Shown: positions 10,687 to 20,927, counted from the first letter of the stretch. The stretch is 60,000 bases of DNA from Adiantum capillus-veneris (GCA_014529385.2 CM043944.1:92851476-92911475), one strand, 5' to 3'. Made by a program: numbers and translations. Notes: a model not told the origin generated them from the letters alone.

Positions 10687-11364
10687 CTACATCTCTATTA
10701 AACCGCCCATTACATGATCACAAAAACAACTGTCGCAGTAAAAACAGGTGTTTGGACGCTCTGCTAAAGGTAAGATACGAGTCGCCAAGACTACCCCATA
10801 CTCCCGGGTGCGTGGAGTACTGTTAAAATATCCTCTTAGTAGATGACCATAACTACGATACAAAAAAATCTTATGAGGTGGAAGGAATTGGGCTAGTAGG
10901 TATAACCGCTCAGAAAAACCTGGCTTCAGTGAATGTTCTATGTAATAATACTGTGGCCATAGGCCCAGAGCCTCAATTACCATCGCCAATCTGATATTGT
11001 TCCTAAAATGCTCACGACCCCAAAGGGTTACACGAGTCACTCGGTTCTGATATGTCCACCATTTAGTTTGGGAAACAGAGGTTCCTAATTGCGGGAATAG
11101 ATGAAGTTCATAACGGAGTAAAGTTGCTCTCCGAGTAGATTCACCTGATTGATAAAGGTGAGCTGTTGCTATGGAAAAAACCAGTTCTCGACTGTAAGCC
11201 ATTATAGGATAAATACACCTGAGGAGCACATAAGCTGATATGTAACAACTCGAGAAAAGTTTCTCCATACTGATACCGTGGACGTGGTTGTGTAAAAATG
11301 TCATCTGGCTTTTATAGACCCACCTTTTGACTTCGAGACAAAATTGGAAAAAATAAATGATCAC
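10687..11364 (-). CDS. Antisense open frame, 225 codons, unknown
   Basis: This is a long frame on the strand opposite to the element. It ends in a Cys-rich tail (CFYCDSCFCDHVMGGLIEM). I do not recognise the protein. Copy C keeps the frame (28,692-29,255) until a length change in a poly-A run shifts it. Copy B lacks 306 bp in the middle, exactly 102 codons, so its frame stays open on both sides (about 21,125-21,400). Maintenance in three copies hints at coding or at recent copying. No promoter on this strand was identified. It may equally be a chance frame in a region constrained for other reasons. Confidence 0.3.
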   Translation of the reverse strand: MIIYFFQFCLEVKRWVYKSQMTFLHNHVHGISMEKLFSSCYISAYVLLRCIYPIMAYSRELVFSIATAHLYQSGESTRRATLLRYELHLFPQLGTSVSQTKWWTYQNRVTRVTLWGREHFRNNIRLAMVIEALGLWPQYYYIEHSLKPGFSERLYLLAQFLPPHKIFLYRSYGHLLRGYFNSTPRTREYGVVLATRILPLAERPNTCFYCDSCFCDHVMGGLIEM

Positions 11365-11884
11365 CTAAAATTGCTGTCGCTAAGTAGTGTATCTCACACC
11401 GTTAAGATCAGAGCAGGTATACTGTACCCTAGTGGATGGCTGCCTGACATAAGCTAGTTGTAAGGTTCTGTTGAATTGATAACGGGTTGTGTAGGATCAA
11501 CCTAGGCTAGGTACAAAAAGCTCGTAATGGGTTACAGACCGGGTATCCACCGCATAAGTTTTTTTTGGTTGCCATGGTGTAACTTGGTACTATATGACTT
11601 GATGTTGCTATTAACTTAAAAAAATCTCTATACACCTAAGAATACTTATTAGCGTTTTAAGGCTTCTCTGCATTTAGTTTCGGGCTTCCTGCAACACGCC
11701 ACCGCCTGTGTGCTAGGGTTTAGTTTGCAGGTGATTGCAGTAGCGAGTGTGGGACGACTTTTTCTGGAACAATCGGATCTTCTGCTGGGGACAATCCCTG
11801 AGTATATGGCCCGTATGGGCGTCCTCGAGTGTGGGTAGCTGGTCCGAGGCTGTGGCGGATCTTCTTCTGATTTTCTTCAGCAAA

Positions 11885-11923
11885 TATAAAAGCCTCTTAA
11901 AAAGTGAGTACTCTTACTCACTT
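11885..11923 (+). promoter_or_regulatory. Predicted promoter: TATA box and start-site hairpin (copy A)
   Basis: TATAAAAG at 11,885-11,892 is followed 10 bases later by a 9-bp stem, AAGTGAGTA / TACTCACTT, with loop CTCT (11,902-11,923). The hairpin falls near the expected transcription start. The block is conserved in copy B (22,014-22,054) and copy C (29,883-29,920, one G-T wobble). Confidence 0.5.
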
Positions 11924-11999
11924 AGCATCGTGCTATATTCACCTGTGCGTGCATTCTAAACTGTGTGGGTTAGACGCTATTTTCTATTGTGTGCTCAAC

Positions 12000-12116
12000 A
12001 TGCCGAAAAAGAATGGGAAGGAGATTGTGGAAGCTTCTTCATCTCCTAATCTACAGGTTAACAAAAAGTCTTTCTTGCTCTTGAGACTGTCTAAAAATAA
12101 TGTGAAGCTATGCTGA
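12000..12116 (+). CDS. Short conserved frame (39 codons) behind the promoter
   Basis: ATG at 12,000 opens MPKKNGKEIVEASSSPNLQV and stops at 12,114-12,116. It is the first ATG-led frame about 115 bp after the TATA box. Copy C keeps it with few changes; copy B has lost the ATG and gained stops. A basic start and Ser-rich middle are visible, with no recognisable domain. It might be an upstream ORF or a first exon, since CTACAG/GTTAAC lies inside it. Confidence 0.3.
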   Translation: MPKKNGKEIVEASSSPNLQVNKKSFLLLRLSKNNVKLC

Positions 12117-12295
12117 AACTGTTTTGAAAGGTTGTGAAAAAAATAGTAATTAGATTTAAAAAAAAAACCCTGTTCCGGAAACTGACCTTTCTGGTTTATG
12201 GGGTGAAATATGAGTAGTAATATTTGTTTGCTTTGGGAATGATGGAAGTTATGGTTCTCTTTGACTAATGTAAAGGTCCGTGAAATAAGCGGAAT

Positions 12296-12544
12296 GTGGA
12301 AATAAAAACCTGGTTTTGTAAGCGAGTTGTTTTGGATGGGATAAGTCTGACCCTATCGGCTAAGGAATACCATGTCTTGAGTATGTCTAAATATATGGCA
12401 GGATTGAGGATTGGATTGCATTATGTTTGGTTGGAAAAGGTAAGGTTAGCTGGTGATGATTCTAATTTTTTGTTAAAAAAGCTACTTGATAGCAGAAATG
12501 TACGTATAGCAGGTCTTTGTATAGAGCCAAAAATTCACAAATAA
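12296..12544 (+). CDS. Conserved 82-codon frame, unknown protein (copy A)
   Basis: The frame (EIKTWFCKRVVLDG at the start, LCIEPKIHK at the end) is open in all three copies (also 22,430-22,678 and 30,298-30,546). It has no ATG start; the only in-frame start-like codon is GTG and an in-frame TGA lies upstream, so it may be an exon. Across the copies I count five variable codons. Four changes are synonymous (CGA/AGA, TTG/TTA, TTG/CTG, TAT/TAC) and one changes Lys to Glu near the end. That pattern favours a translated sequence under selection, unlike ORF1 of the same element. No family is recognised. Confidence 0.45.
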   Translation: MEIKTWFCKRVVLDGISLTLSAKEYHVLSMSKYMAGLRIGLHYVWLEKVRLAGDDSNFLLKKLLDSRNVRIAGLCIEPKIHK

Positions 12545-12912
12545 TAATAAAAAAAGCTCAAAACTGTGAGCAAGTAATGGTCGGAGACCTGTGTCAGCTA
12601 TAATACTAAGTAGTTTGGAGTACACTGTGTACATTGGCTGACCTTAGACTGCTGACCTTAGACTGATTCAATTCATAGTACACGTACCTAATTCGCGAAA
12701 TTGTCTAAAGAGACTTTGAATGAGTGAAAACTGTTTTCAGATTTGTTGCCATATTGGTTGATACTCTGTAGGCATTATATGTGTTTTTTACTCGCTCGTT
12801 TTTACCGTATTACATCACAACATGGGAAGATTAGTGAAAGGTTCTTTTGCTAATCACTGATTCAGCTTATTGATAGATTTCTGCTCGCTGGGGCTATTTG
12901 ACCTTGTGTAAT

Positions 12913-13747
12913 TCAAATAAAATAAGCTCCAAAATATACTTATAAATAACAAAAAACAGTGAGCTGATGGTTCGGTTACCTCGGTAAGTTGTAATATAGA
13001 TGTGTTGTAGTGCTCTAGGTAAGGTAACAAATCCTGGACTGATTTGGTTTTTCTTACTGAATCGACAAAAGGTTATTCTGAATTTACTGAATACTGGTGT
13101 CAGATGTGTAGCCCTACCTTCGGATAGTTTGTAGTAACTAAGTGGCATCATATACCGGTTGTGGTAGATAACTGGTTTCATATTTACTCGGTGGTTTTTT
13201 ACCATAGTGCATCACAAGTGGTGTATATTAGTGAAAGTTTCCGGTTGCTGTTCACCAATTCAGCATAGGGACGATTTCTACTGGCCATAGTATGTTGGAC
13301 CCTCGGGTATTCAATAAAATGTGCTTGCCATTGTCTGCTCGCCTATTTCTCAAGTATATTTCAACTGGTCTTTTCCTACCATTTTGCTTTATATACAACA
13401 AAAAGCTTCTAGTGGGTTCGTTTAAAAGGGACTTGATACCATGAGGAATATCATAATTTTTTCCTTAAGATAAATCCTAGCTTAAGACTTTTATGTCATT
13501 TCTTTCTCGGACGATGTCTGAGCTGGCTCTAAGGGATTGAGTTGTCTAGTGCATTTTGGTATGCAATTTATAGCTGGCTTAGGGCAGCAGTATGTTGAAC
13601 ATGACATAATAACATTGTTATTTCTTGATTAAGGAAGCGTATATCTAAACAAAAAGGAGGGAGTCTCTGGTTCATTGGTAAATACTTAAGTTTTTTTTGG
13701 TGGATATCTCAGCTTGGTTATAAATTGGCTCTTCAAACAATTTCTGT

Positions 13748-13782
<35 letters not shown>

Positions 13783-14560
13783 CAAGGAAGTGGTGGTCTT
13801 TAATAAACTCAGATCTGGCTCGAGATTTCTCGTGCATAACTCTATAGTGTGAAATTCTCTCCAATCTGTTTAGGAAAGAAGTTCTTTTTTTGATAATCTC
13901 CCTAATATACGCCTAAAATCTTAGGATCTGTAAAAGAAAGTTTTTAAATCAAGAAATATATCAGATATTTAGCAGGTCTATGGGGTTTATCAATTTCCTT
14001 ATCAGATTGGCAGAAATCCAAGTAACTATTTTATCTAAAAGAACAAAATACAAGTTAAGAACTATATTTTTTTAATGGTGACATGGATAACAACTGGGAT
14101 TCCCAGCATCACCTGCATAGGGTCACGTGCTAACGAATTGTTTTCTTGTGGCTATGGGTGCAGGTGAGGGCTACCTTCCTTGATTAGAACATACTGTTCT
14201 TAACATATGAATGATCTCGTAATGTGAAGATAAAGTTCCTAGACCTTGGGCTGGCGGTTTCCCGAGCTATCTTCTGTTTTCTTCATTACCTTGTACAAAA
14301 TTTGTTTTCAACTGCAAATAAATTATTGTACAAATCCATTGTACTTTTCTAGAATTGTTGGTCTGTGAACAGTTAGTGTTCGTTTGCGTATATATATAGA
14401 TTTAGAACTGCTACACACACAATAAATGCAAAAGAGAGATTGACTCGGTTGTTGATCTCTCTCAGACTATGACTCTAGAAATAATCGCCTATTATAGTAT
14501 AATTTATTATACTCTACTAGGTTGGGGTGCTATCACACAGTCTCAGTGGTTCTTTTTAAC
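12913..14560 (+). other. Copy A body, 5' non-coding part
   Basis: About 1.65 kb without a recognisable coding frame. It includes a short (TA)n tract at 13,748-13,776 which has grown to about 90 bp at the matching place in copy B. Copy B matches it closely (23,033-24,740). Confidence 0.6.
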
Positions 14561-14836
14561 ATGACTGGTGAAAGGTTGCTAGCACTACCACTCCACTCTA
14601 TATACATGATTCTCGTTCTCACTTTACTTTATACTATCATTTCACAAGCTATTACTTATGTTTACCACGTTTAGGGAAAGCTCACTGCAAGAATGAAAGT
14701 CTGCTCTGACCCAGAAAAAAGAGCTCTAATTTCGGAGAAAATACGACTCGCTAAAGAAATAGAAAAGACCTTCCCTAATATCTCACTTAAGATTAGGCCT
14801 TACCTTCATAGGGCTGTAAAATTCAAAAAGATGTAA
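14561..14836 (+). pseudogene. Small frame ahead of ORF1 (copy A, broken)
   Basis: ATG at 14,561 opens MTGERLLALPLHSIYMILVL, a hydrophobic segment that could span a membrane, followed in copy B by a basic helical part ending HRAVKFKKM. In copy A a TAG at about 14,673 interrupts it. Copy B (24,705-25,019) is uninterrupted. No family recognised. It ends about 70 bp before ORF1. Confidence 0.4.
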
Positions 14837-14904
14837 CTCTATGTGTTAGATCTTCAGGTCTACACTTCTTTGATAATGCTATGGAATTCTAACTACTGAT
14901 AATT

Positions 14905-16263
14905 TTGCAGATTGTTTCCCTTTCCCAAGGGATCGCTCTTCCTTTGGAACCCCTTTCCCTTGCTTCTATTCTTGTACTAAAATGTATACAAGATAGAGAA
15001 GCCTCTACCTTAATTTGCGAAGCTTCGAAGGAGTCTAGTCTGTCTCTTGTCCAGCTTATTTCATTTGACCTATGGGTAAAAGTACTAGCTCTCCTTGTTA
15101 AGAATAAATCTGATGGTATCAACCTTTTGATGGAGTTTACTTCTAATCTGGCTGGTCTTTCCAATGCCCATATTCAGGACTTAGCACCTTTCTCTTCCAA
15201 AGGCTCTGAAATTTCCAATTTTTTTAGAAAATTTTGCGGGCTTAGTCCCATCTTTGTTATGGCTCCCTCTACGCCTATAGTCCCTCCATCGAATAGCCTC
15301 TTTTGTAGAGATGCAGTTGCATTAGAAGCGGTAAAAGAATTTCAGAAGGACCTTTGTTCACTCAGTGAAGCTTTGCTTTTGGACATGGTACCGAAAGTCT
15401 CTAGGGCCTTTCCTTTTTTACCTTCACGACAAATTGAGGTAGAATCCTTGGGGGTTGAGCACAGGCTGTGGATGTTCCCGAATAAAGGATTTCTTGCACC
15501 CATTTCTATGGAAACCTGGGTCTTCCTTGCCAACCTGGCCCCTCCTACTATTGAGGAATGCAAACTTAAAGTTCTTAAAGGGATCCAGCTCTTGGACAAA
15601 GGGGATCTGATTAAAGCTCCATTCAATATGAGTTTCCTTGATGATAAAAAATGTAGTTCGAATACAGGTTTATATGCAAGAACTAAAGGAGTGATGACCT
15701 TTAGTAAAATTAATGCTGATTACTACACTGACACAGTGTGGAATGTGTTCAGGCCTTACCTTAAGTGTGCATGCAGATTCTTAGACCCCAAAGCTGCTTG
15801 TGAGTCAAGCATAATTTGGTTTGACCATGCTATTTCGTATGCCCTCAACAATCTGCCTAGTATGTTTCCTGTGAAGGCAGAAGAATTTCACCTTTACCTC
15901 TTTTGCTCATGGCTCGGTGGACAAGCTAAGGATCTGGTCTTAGCGCAAATTGCGTTTATTCAGTACATATCAATTATGTGTGACACACTTGAAGAGCTTG
16001 GTTCGGATGGGTGTGGTACCATGCTAACCACTTATGGTGGCTTTAAAGGTATCAAAAGTATGGTTGGGCAAATCAAACCAAATATTGAAGATGATGAATC
16101 TCAAGTTTCCAAACAACCTAATACTCTTGTCTCTTCGGCGACGTCTTATACCTCTTTCTTAACTCCCTCCTCGAGTGAATCTGTGTTTGGAAGAGGGAGA
16201 GGTAGAAGTTATGTGAGAGGACGGGGAAGAAACCTACCAATCAGAAACCTTTTGGATATGTAA
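14905..16263 (+). CDS. ORF1 of the Penelope-like element (copy A), 452 codons, RG-rich tail
   Basis: This long frame has no domain that I recognise. It is mostly helical, with Leu-rich text in the first half (residues 1-110), Cys scattered near residues 280-300 (YLKCACRFLDPKAACESS), and a C-terminal Arg-Gly tail (FGRGRGRSYVRGRGRN, residues about 428-445) of the kind that binds RNA. By position ahead of an RT frame it is probably the nucleic-acid-binding Gag-like protein of the element. The assigned first codon at 14,905 is not ATG, and the first true ATG is inside. Copy B carries many amino-acid differences plus a stop and frameshift, so the protein seems to be under little constraint in these copies. 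Confidence 0.55.
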   Translation: MQIVSLSQGIALPLEPLSLASILVLKCIQDREASTLICEASKESSLSLVQLISFDLWVKVLALLVKNKSDGINLLMEFTSNLAGLSNAHIQDLAPFSSKGSEISNFFRKFCGLSPIFVMAPSTPIVPPSNSLFCRDAVALEAVKEFQKDLCSLSEALLLDMVPKVSRAFPFLPSRQIEVESLGVEHRLWMFPNKGFLAPISMETWVFLANLAPPTIEECKLKVLKGIQLLDKGDLIKAPFNMSFLDDKKCSSNTGLYARTKGVMTFSKINADYYTDTVWNVFRPYLKCACRFLDPKAACESSIIWFDHAISYALNNLPSMFPVKAEEFHLYLFCSWLGGQAKDLVLAQIAFIQYISIMCDTLEELGSDGCGTMLTTYGGFKGIKSMVGQIKPNIEDDESQVSKQPNTLVSSATSYTSFLTPSSSESVFGRGRGRSYVRGRGRNLPIRNLLDM

Positions 16264-16275
16264 TATGTAGGTACG

Positions 16276-16761
16276 AAGGAATGCGTGTGGAAGACTTTAC
16301 CTACCTCCAAAGGAAGAAGCATGTAATAAGATTTTCTCACATTGCTTGTTTACTAGCAAGATTTTGGATTTCTTTACTCCCCAAGCTATTTTCTTAGAAT
16401 GTTTTGGACATATTTTTGGATCGAATTTATTACTAAAAGATGTGATGATTCGATGGAAATACTTGCCGCCTATTAAGAATCTTTTTTATTCAAATGAATT
16501 TCTCCATAACAATGAGATTCCTATCTTCTCTTGTCATCTATTTCAGAAATTCTGTAAAAGCTTCACTGACTTTGGATTACATGTTTGTACATCTAACTTA
16601 GAAATCATTTCAGACCCACAGGTAAGGAGCTTCTTGAGTAAAGGCTTGAATCATATTCCTCCTTTTCCACTAAATCCTCAAAGTGCCTTAGTGGCGCTAC
16701 TGGAATGCCTGGCCGACTTGGCCTTAAAACTCCAACTGGAGGAGGAAGTTCACTTCCAACT
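16276..16761 (+). pseudogene. ORF2 N-terminal part (copy A), cut by insertion
   Basis: The open frame begins after an in-frame TAG near 16,270 and runs to the insertion at 16,762. It includes CNKIFSHCLFTSKILDFF and, near 16,625-16,660, VRSFLSKGLNHIPPF, which resembles the S/D-K-G-L motif that precedes RT in Penelope-like elements. There is no good ATG, so expression may rely on splicing or frameshifting from ORF1. The matching copy B frame starts near 26,430. The protein continues at 19,466 after the inserted LTR fragment. Confidence 0.55.
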
Positions 16762-16763
16762 TG

Positions 16764-17195
16764 GTGGCTCGTTGATGGGCTCGTCCAGAAAACGACCCGA
16801 GATCACGTTTAGCTTGACGCGTGCGGGAGCCTTGGTGGCACCGCGTGGAGTTGAAGTTTAGTTGAGTGTCGAAGCGTCTTTATGTTCAAGTTGAGCGAAC
16901 GAGGCTATTCGGGCCTTGAGCGTGTATCTAAGAGGTCCCTCTGGAACTCTCTCAGGCCACTTTGGGCTATCTTGGAAAATTGCCGAAATGGGCCCCGGAC
17001 CGCCGCTGTGAACCTGCTAGCAGCTCGTCGGTTGAGAACGAGGAGCGCCACAGGCGCGCGTTCATGAGTGTGCATGGCTGATCTCGAAGAGGAAGCCGAG
17101 GTCTCTACGTGGGGTACCTAAACGTCCAAATCAGACATACCGTTCGCGCGCAGCGCCAAGCCAACGCTCGCTGAAATAAACCGACTACGAATCTG
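16764..17195 (-). repeat. Left LTR copy (truncated) of the inserted element
   Basis: It begins TGGCTCGTTGATGGGCTCG and ends GAATCTGCC, matching 18,978-19,434 with scattered changes and one small deletion (about 20 bp near 17,000). A weaker partial copy of its second half follows at about 17,205-17,350. Confidence 0.75.
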
Positions 17196-18847
17196 CCGCA
17201 GCCTTCGTCTGCAAACGAGGAGCGCCTCGGGCGCGCGTTCGTGAATGTGCATAGATGAGCTTGTAGAGGAAGTCAAGACCTCCGCGTGGAGTATTTGAAC
17301 GTCCAAAACGGATCACCTGTCCGCATGAGGCGCCTTGCCGACACTCGCCGAAGAGACCCGCCGACTACGAGTGCACTTACTGAGTGCTCATTGTAGACCT
17401 GGATGTCCTGATATGAGCTTACCTGCTCGTTGAAGTAAGGTACGTTGCAGAAGGTACCTTTTAGGCTTATTGAGCACCGGTCCGTCCCTTGACCAAAAAG
17501 ATGAAGCCTAGCTGATAACTTCCTTGGCATACAAACCAAGGTTTTCCTGAGACTGCCGGAGGGACAATCCCATTGATACCTTGAAGCTTTGGCATACTTC
17601 AGGACTCGCTTGAACGTGAAAGTTCGGATGTGAGTCTTGAAAACTTGAGGGCAAGACTTGAAGTAGGTAACTCGTAGAGAAGAAGATTGGTCGATCCGCT
17701 TCTGTTCCTTGTTATCTGCTTGAAGCTTGTCACTAGATTGAGCCTGAGTGCTCACATATATCTATGTAGTTCTGGAAGAACTTCGACTTGTTCTTAACAA
17801 ACCTGCCTTCGTTGGCCGACGAAAACAAACCTGAAAATCACTCATCTTGGGTCTTTGTGTTTTCCCTTGTTTAGATCCGCTACGATCTTGATAAAGGGTT
17901 GAAGCTCGGTTGGAAGAAAGAGGGTTAATGGTGGGGCTCTTCCTCTTGAGCCCGATGTGGTCGCACCACATTCCTTTTCTTGTGTTCCCTTTGAGGCTCC
18001 ATCTTGAGCCGAATGTTGGGCTTGGTTGCATGTGTACCTGTTGAGGCTCCCGTCTGAGCCGAATGTAGGTGTACTCTTCATGGTACCTGTATGGCTCCTT
18101 GTGAGCCTGATGTAGGCATATCTGCTGTTTTTACCTTGGAGGGGCTCGTGTCTGAGCCTGGATGTAGGTGTCTTTGCTTGAGGGTCTATGCCACCGTCAG
18201 GGTGGACATAGCCTTGATTGCCTACTTCTGCTGAAGATGTGCCCACTCTGATTGGGCTGATATTGGCTTGCGTGTATGAGCAGTGCTATCTCGTAGACCG
18301 TCACTGCGGGAGGCATCACTGAACCTCCGGCCTTCTTGAGAGGGGGCCTTCCTCATGTGGCTCTTGTGTTGAGCCGTCTTTGTGGGGGGCTATCCTTGAA
18401 TCTGTGTGCTAAGGAAAAAGATGCATGGCCCGCCCGTTTGCAGGCCTCCAGTTTCGCTGTGGTGCTCGGTCCACCACTTCTGGGTCATCCGGCTTCGAGG
18501 GTTTGGATGTGCTCAGTCCACCCAAGTCAAGTTGGGTCCTCGGCTTTGCTGTTGGGTTGGTGCTCGGTCTGCCCACTGCGGGTACCCGGCTTCGCTGTGT
18601 TGGTCAGTGCACGGTCCACCCGAGTCGAAATCGGGTCCCCCGCTTTGCTGATGCTAATTGGCTCTTACTTAGCCTGATGGTCTGCAGACACATGTCCTGC
18701 TTGTGAAGATCCCGTCTTTGTGTGTTGAAGGGCTCTCATGGTAGCCTGATATTCGGCAGGCACTTGTCTTGCTTTTGAAGTTCACTTCGCTGCTTTGAGG
18801 CTCTGGATGTAGCCTGATAGTCCGCAGGTACTCAGTCCTGCTTTTGA
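17196..18847 (-). repeat. Internal region with several minisatellites, non-coding
   Basis: Three tandem families are visible. Repeats with the core GAGGCTCC...GAGCCGAATGTAGG lie at about 17,940-18,170. A roughly 60 bp unit with GGTCCACC...GGCTT appears about three times at 18,460-18,640. A roughly 65 bp unit with TAGCCTGATNGTC and GCAG...TCCTGCTTTTGA appears three times at 18,659-18,847. No coding frame is credible. Confidence 0.6.
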
Positions 18848-18860
18848 TGCTCTGATACCA
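18848..18860 (-). promoter_or_regulatory. Primer-binding site of the inserted LTR element
   Basis: The minus strand reads TGGTATCAGAGC, two to three bases from the LTR end ...CCGTAACA. This fixes the insert on the minus strand. Confidence 0.75.
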
Positions 18861-18862
18861 AG

Positions 18863-19434
18863 TGTTACGGGGACTCCCGGGACACTCAAGATGAACACCT
18901 TCACCAAGAGGACAAGGGCCCACAACTTAGAGCTCACATGCTGGGTGGCTTGCATCCACTGACTTGAGTCCCTTTGTTGGCTCGTTGATGGGCTCGTCCA
19001 GAAAACGACCAGAGATCACGTTTAACTTGACGCGCGCGGGAGCCTTGGTGGCACCGCACGGAATTGAAGTTTAGTTGAGTGCGGAAGCGTCTTTATGTTC
19101 AAGTTGAGCGAACGAGGCTATTCGGGCCTTGAGCGCGTATCTAAGAGGTCCCTCTGGAACTCTCTCAGGCCACTTTGGGCTATCTTGGAAAATTGCCGAA
19201 ATGGGCCCCGGAGGCCCCGGACCGCCTCGGCGGGTCGGGGTGGGCTGATCCTGCCAGCAGCCCGTCGGTTGAGAACGAGGAGCGCCACAGGCGCGCGTTC
19301 ATGAGTGTGCATGGTTGATCTCGAAGAGGAAGCCGAGGTCTTCGCGTGGAGTACCTAAACGTCCAAATCGGACATACCGTCCGCGCGTAGCGCAAAGCCG
19401 ACGCTCGCCGAAATAAACTGACTGCGAATCTGCC
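18863..19434 (-). mobile_element. Right (5') LTR of the inserted element
   Basis: It starts TGTTACGGGGACTCCC next to the primer-binding site. The part from 18,978 on matches the left copy at 16,764. The far end is uncertain because the sequence joins copy A ORF2 by about 19,466. Confidence 0.65.
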
Positions 19435-19465
19435 CCCGTATGTTGGGCTCCGGTTGATTCGGAAG

Positions 19466-20914
19466 TATGGCTAAGCACCAGTATACTTGTGGCCTAAAAT
19501 TAAGACCTCTATTTCTGACTCAAAAGAGAAATGGCTCATTGTTGGTTTATATAAAGCCTCAAATACGGCGTCCTTTATTTGTAAAAGATTAGCATTCGAG
19601 GCTGCCAATTCAAGACTTAATAGTAAGGACTTTCTTAAACTTGAGAACTCTCCGCTTTGTGTAGCTACAACATTAAATAATGAATTATCAGGACTTGGTT
19701 ATTGTCCGGAGTCTCTGAAAATTCATGTACTCTTCCCAACATATAAGAATCACAAGCATAAATTTAGATGGATTTCTGACGCTTCCAAAAGCCTGTTCTC
19801 TTGTGTTACAAATGATATCACCCACTGCATAAATTTTGTTCTACTACAAATTGAAGATATCTGTTCCATCAAACATAAAGATATAAAAAGATTCAGAAAT
19901 ATAAATTATTGCCCTTTTTGGGTCATAAAAAACGCAGCAGAGGTGTCTATCAACCTCCCTGAAAACATTTTCTCTATCTTCACGGCAGACATAACTCAAT
20001 GTTATAAAAATATCCCTATAGATGGACAGTATGGGCTTGTTAATACCTTATCTTGTCTTATAAATATTGCCTTTGCCCACATAAATACACTTGGGTATAC
20101 ATGCATCTCACTAAAAGGGAATAAAGGATGGGTGAAAAAATCGAATAAATCTACACCTTTCATCTTTAAAGAGGGTGATTTATATATCTTTTGGCTACTT
20201 AATAACAATTGTATCCAAGTAGGTGATACCTGATACAAACAAATTCTCGGTATCCCAATGGGATTTGCATGCTCTCCGATTATGTGTAATCTCTATCTTT
20301 GTTACTTCGAATACTAGTGGCTCCTAAAAAAATTAAATAACCCAGCAAGTACTTTGTTACTCACACACTTTGAACATTCGTTCAGATTTATGGATGATCT
20401 GTGTAGCCTCAACAATCCTATGTTTATTACTCTTAAAGATATATATCCACCTTGCCTTAATATTGAACCTACATTCTCTGAGAGAGTTCTATGATAGGAT
20501 AAATGGATTATTTCTAGGACGCATTTCCTGAATATTGAGTTTATTTTGACTCCCCCATTCTTGGGAAATTTTTATACTCGCTTTTTTTGGAAAAGAGAAA
20601 AGCTTAAGCTTGTTTCCTCCGAATTTACAAAGAGGAAAAGCAATAGACCTGTCAAGAACTCTCTACACACCTGTCTAGGAATGCTTTTTCTTATAATGTA
20701 TGCCTCATCCGATTGTTTTAGAGCATATGAAGAAATCACTACTCTGATTACCAAGTTCATTAATAATGGGTTTACAAAAAAAGACCTTGTTGCATGTATC
20801 TGCAACTCCCTAGAAAAACACAACTGGACCTACCTTAAGTTTGACTTACAAAATTTGATAAGTCTACTTAAATCAGAACAAAATCTATCTACAGCATCGC
20901 ATGTTGCAAAGTAA
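19466..20914 (+). pseudogene. ORF2 RT part (copy A)
   Basis: The frame resumes with KIKTSISDSKEKWL and carries the RT core. RT motifs, in order: the fingers-like LKIHVLFPTYKNHKHKFRWI, the first catalytic Asp in FTADITQCY (Asp at 19,988), GIPMGFACSP at 20,249, and the FMDD box at 20,390-20,398 followed by LCSLNN. A thumb-like stretch to 20,914 includes NRPVKNSLHTCLG. In-frame stops lie at 20,231 (TGA), 20,315 (TAG), 20,492 (TGA) and 20,495 (TAG), all shared with copy B. There is no frameshift otherwise. No GIY-YIG or other endonuclease follows. An active enzyme would copy the element RNA into DNA. Confidence 0.65.
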
Positions 20915-20927
20915 TATAAACACTTCC

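Larger units (their letters stand above)
10601..12912 (+). repeat. LTR-like repeat of copy A (2.3 kb)
   Basis: It begins AAAATTACGTGAGGTC directly after (CA)n and ends ...GACCTTGTGTAATT. The end point is defined by where copy C stops. It contains a 225-codon antisense frame, a TATA box with an adjacent hairpin, and a conserved 82-codon frame. Copies B and C match throughout, apart from small indels and a 306-bp absence in B. Confidence 0.8.
16762..19465 (-). mobile_element. GC-rich minus-strand LTR-element fragment inserted in ORF2 of copy A
   Basis: This 2.7 kb insert replaces about 49 bp of ORF2. It carries two direct repeats of about 430-450 bp (16,764-17,195 and 18,978-19,434). On the minus strand the right repeat extends as an LTR ending CCGTAACA next to a primer-binding site at 18,848-18,860. 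The left repeat lacks about 115 bp of that LTR. Between them lies non-coding, tandem-repeat-rich sequence with no gag or pol. It is best seen as a truncated non-autonomous LTR element. Its base composition is visibly richer in G and C than the host element. Confidence 0.7.

Noticed and set aside
10878-11183. The 306 bp missing from copy B as a spliced-out intron
   Set aside because: The boundaries cannot be placed as GT...AG on either strand (GT...CA or TG...AG fit), so a simple deletion is more likely.
10601-12912. Hammerhead ribozyme in the LTR-like repeat, as described for some Penelope-like elements
   Set aside because: By eye I found no CTGATGA core paired with a GAAA segment at suitable spacing; a covariance-model search would decide.
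20231-20233. TGA in the RT frame as a selenocysteine codon
   Set aside because: Land plants are known to lack selenocysteine insertion, TAG stops are present too, and no SECIS-like structure was identified.
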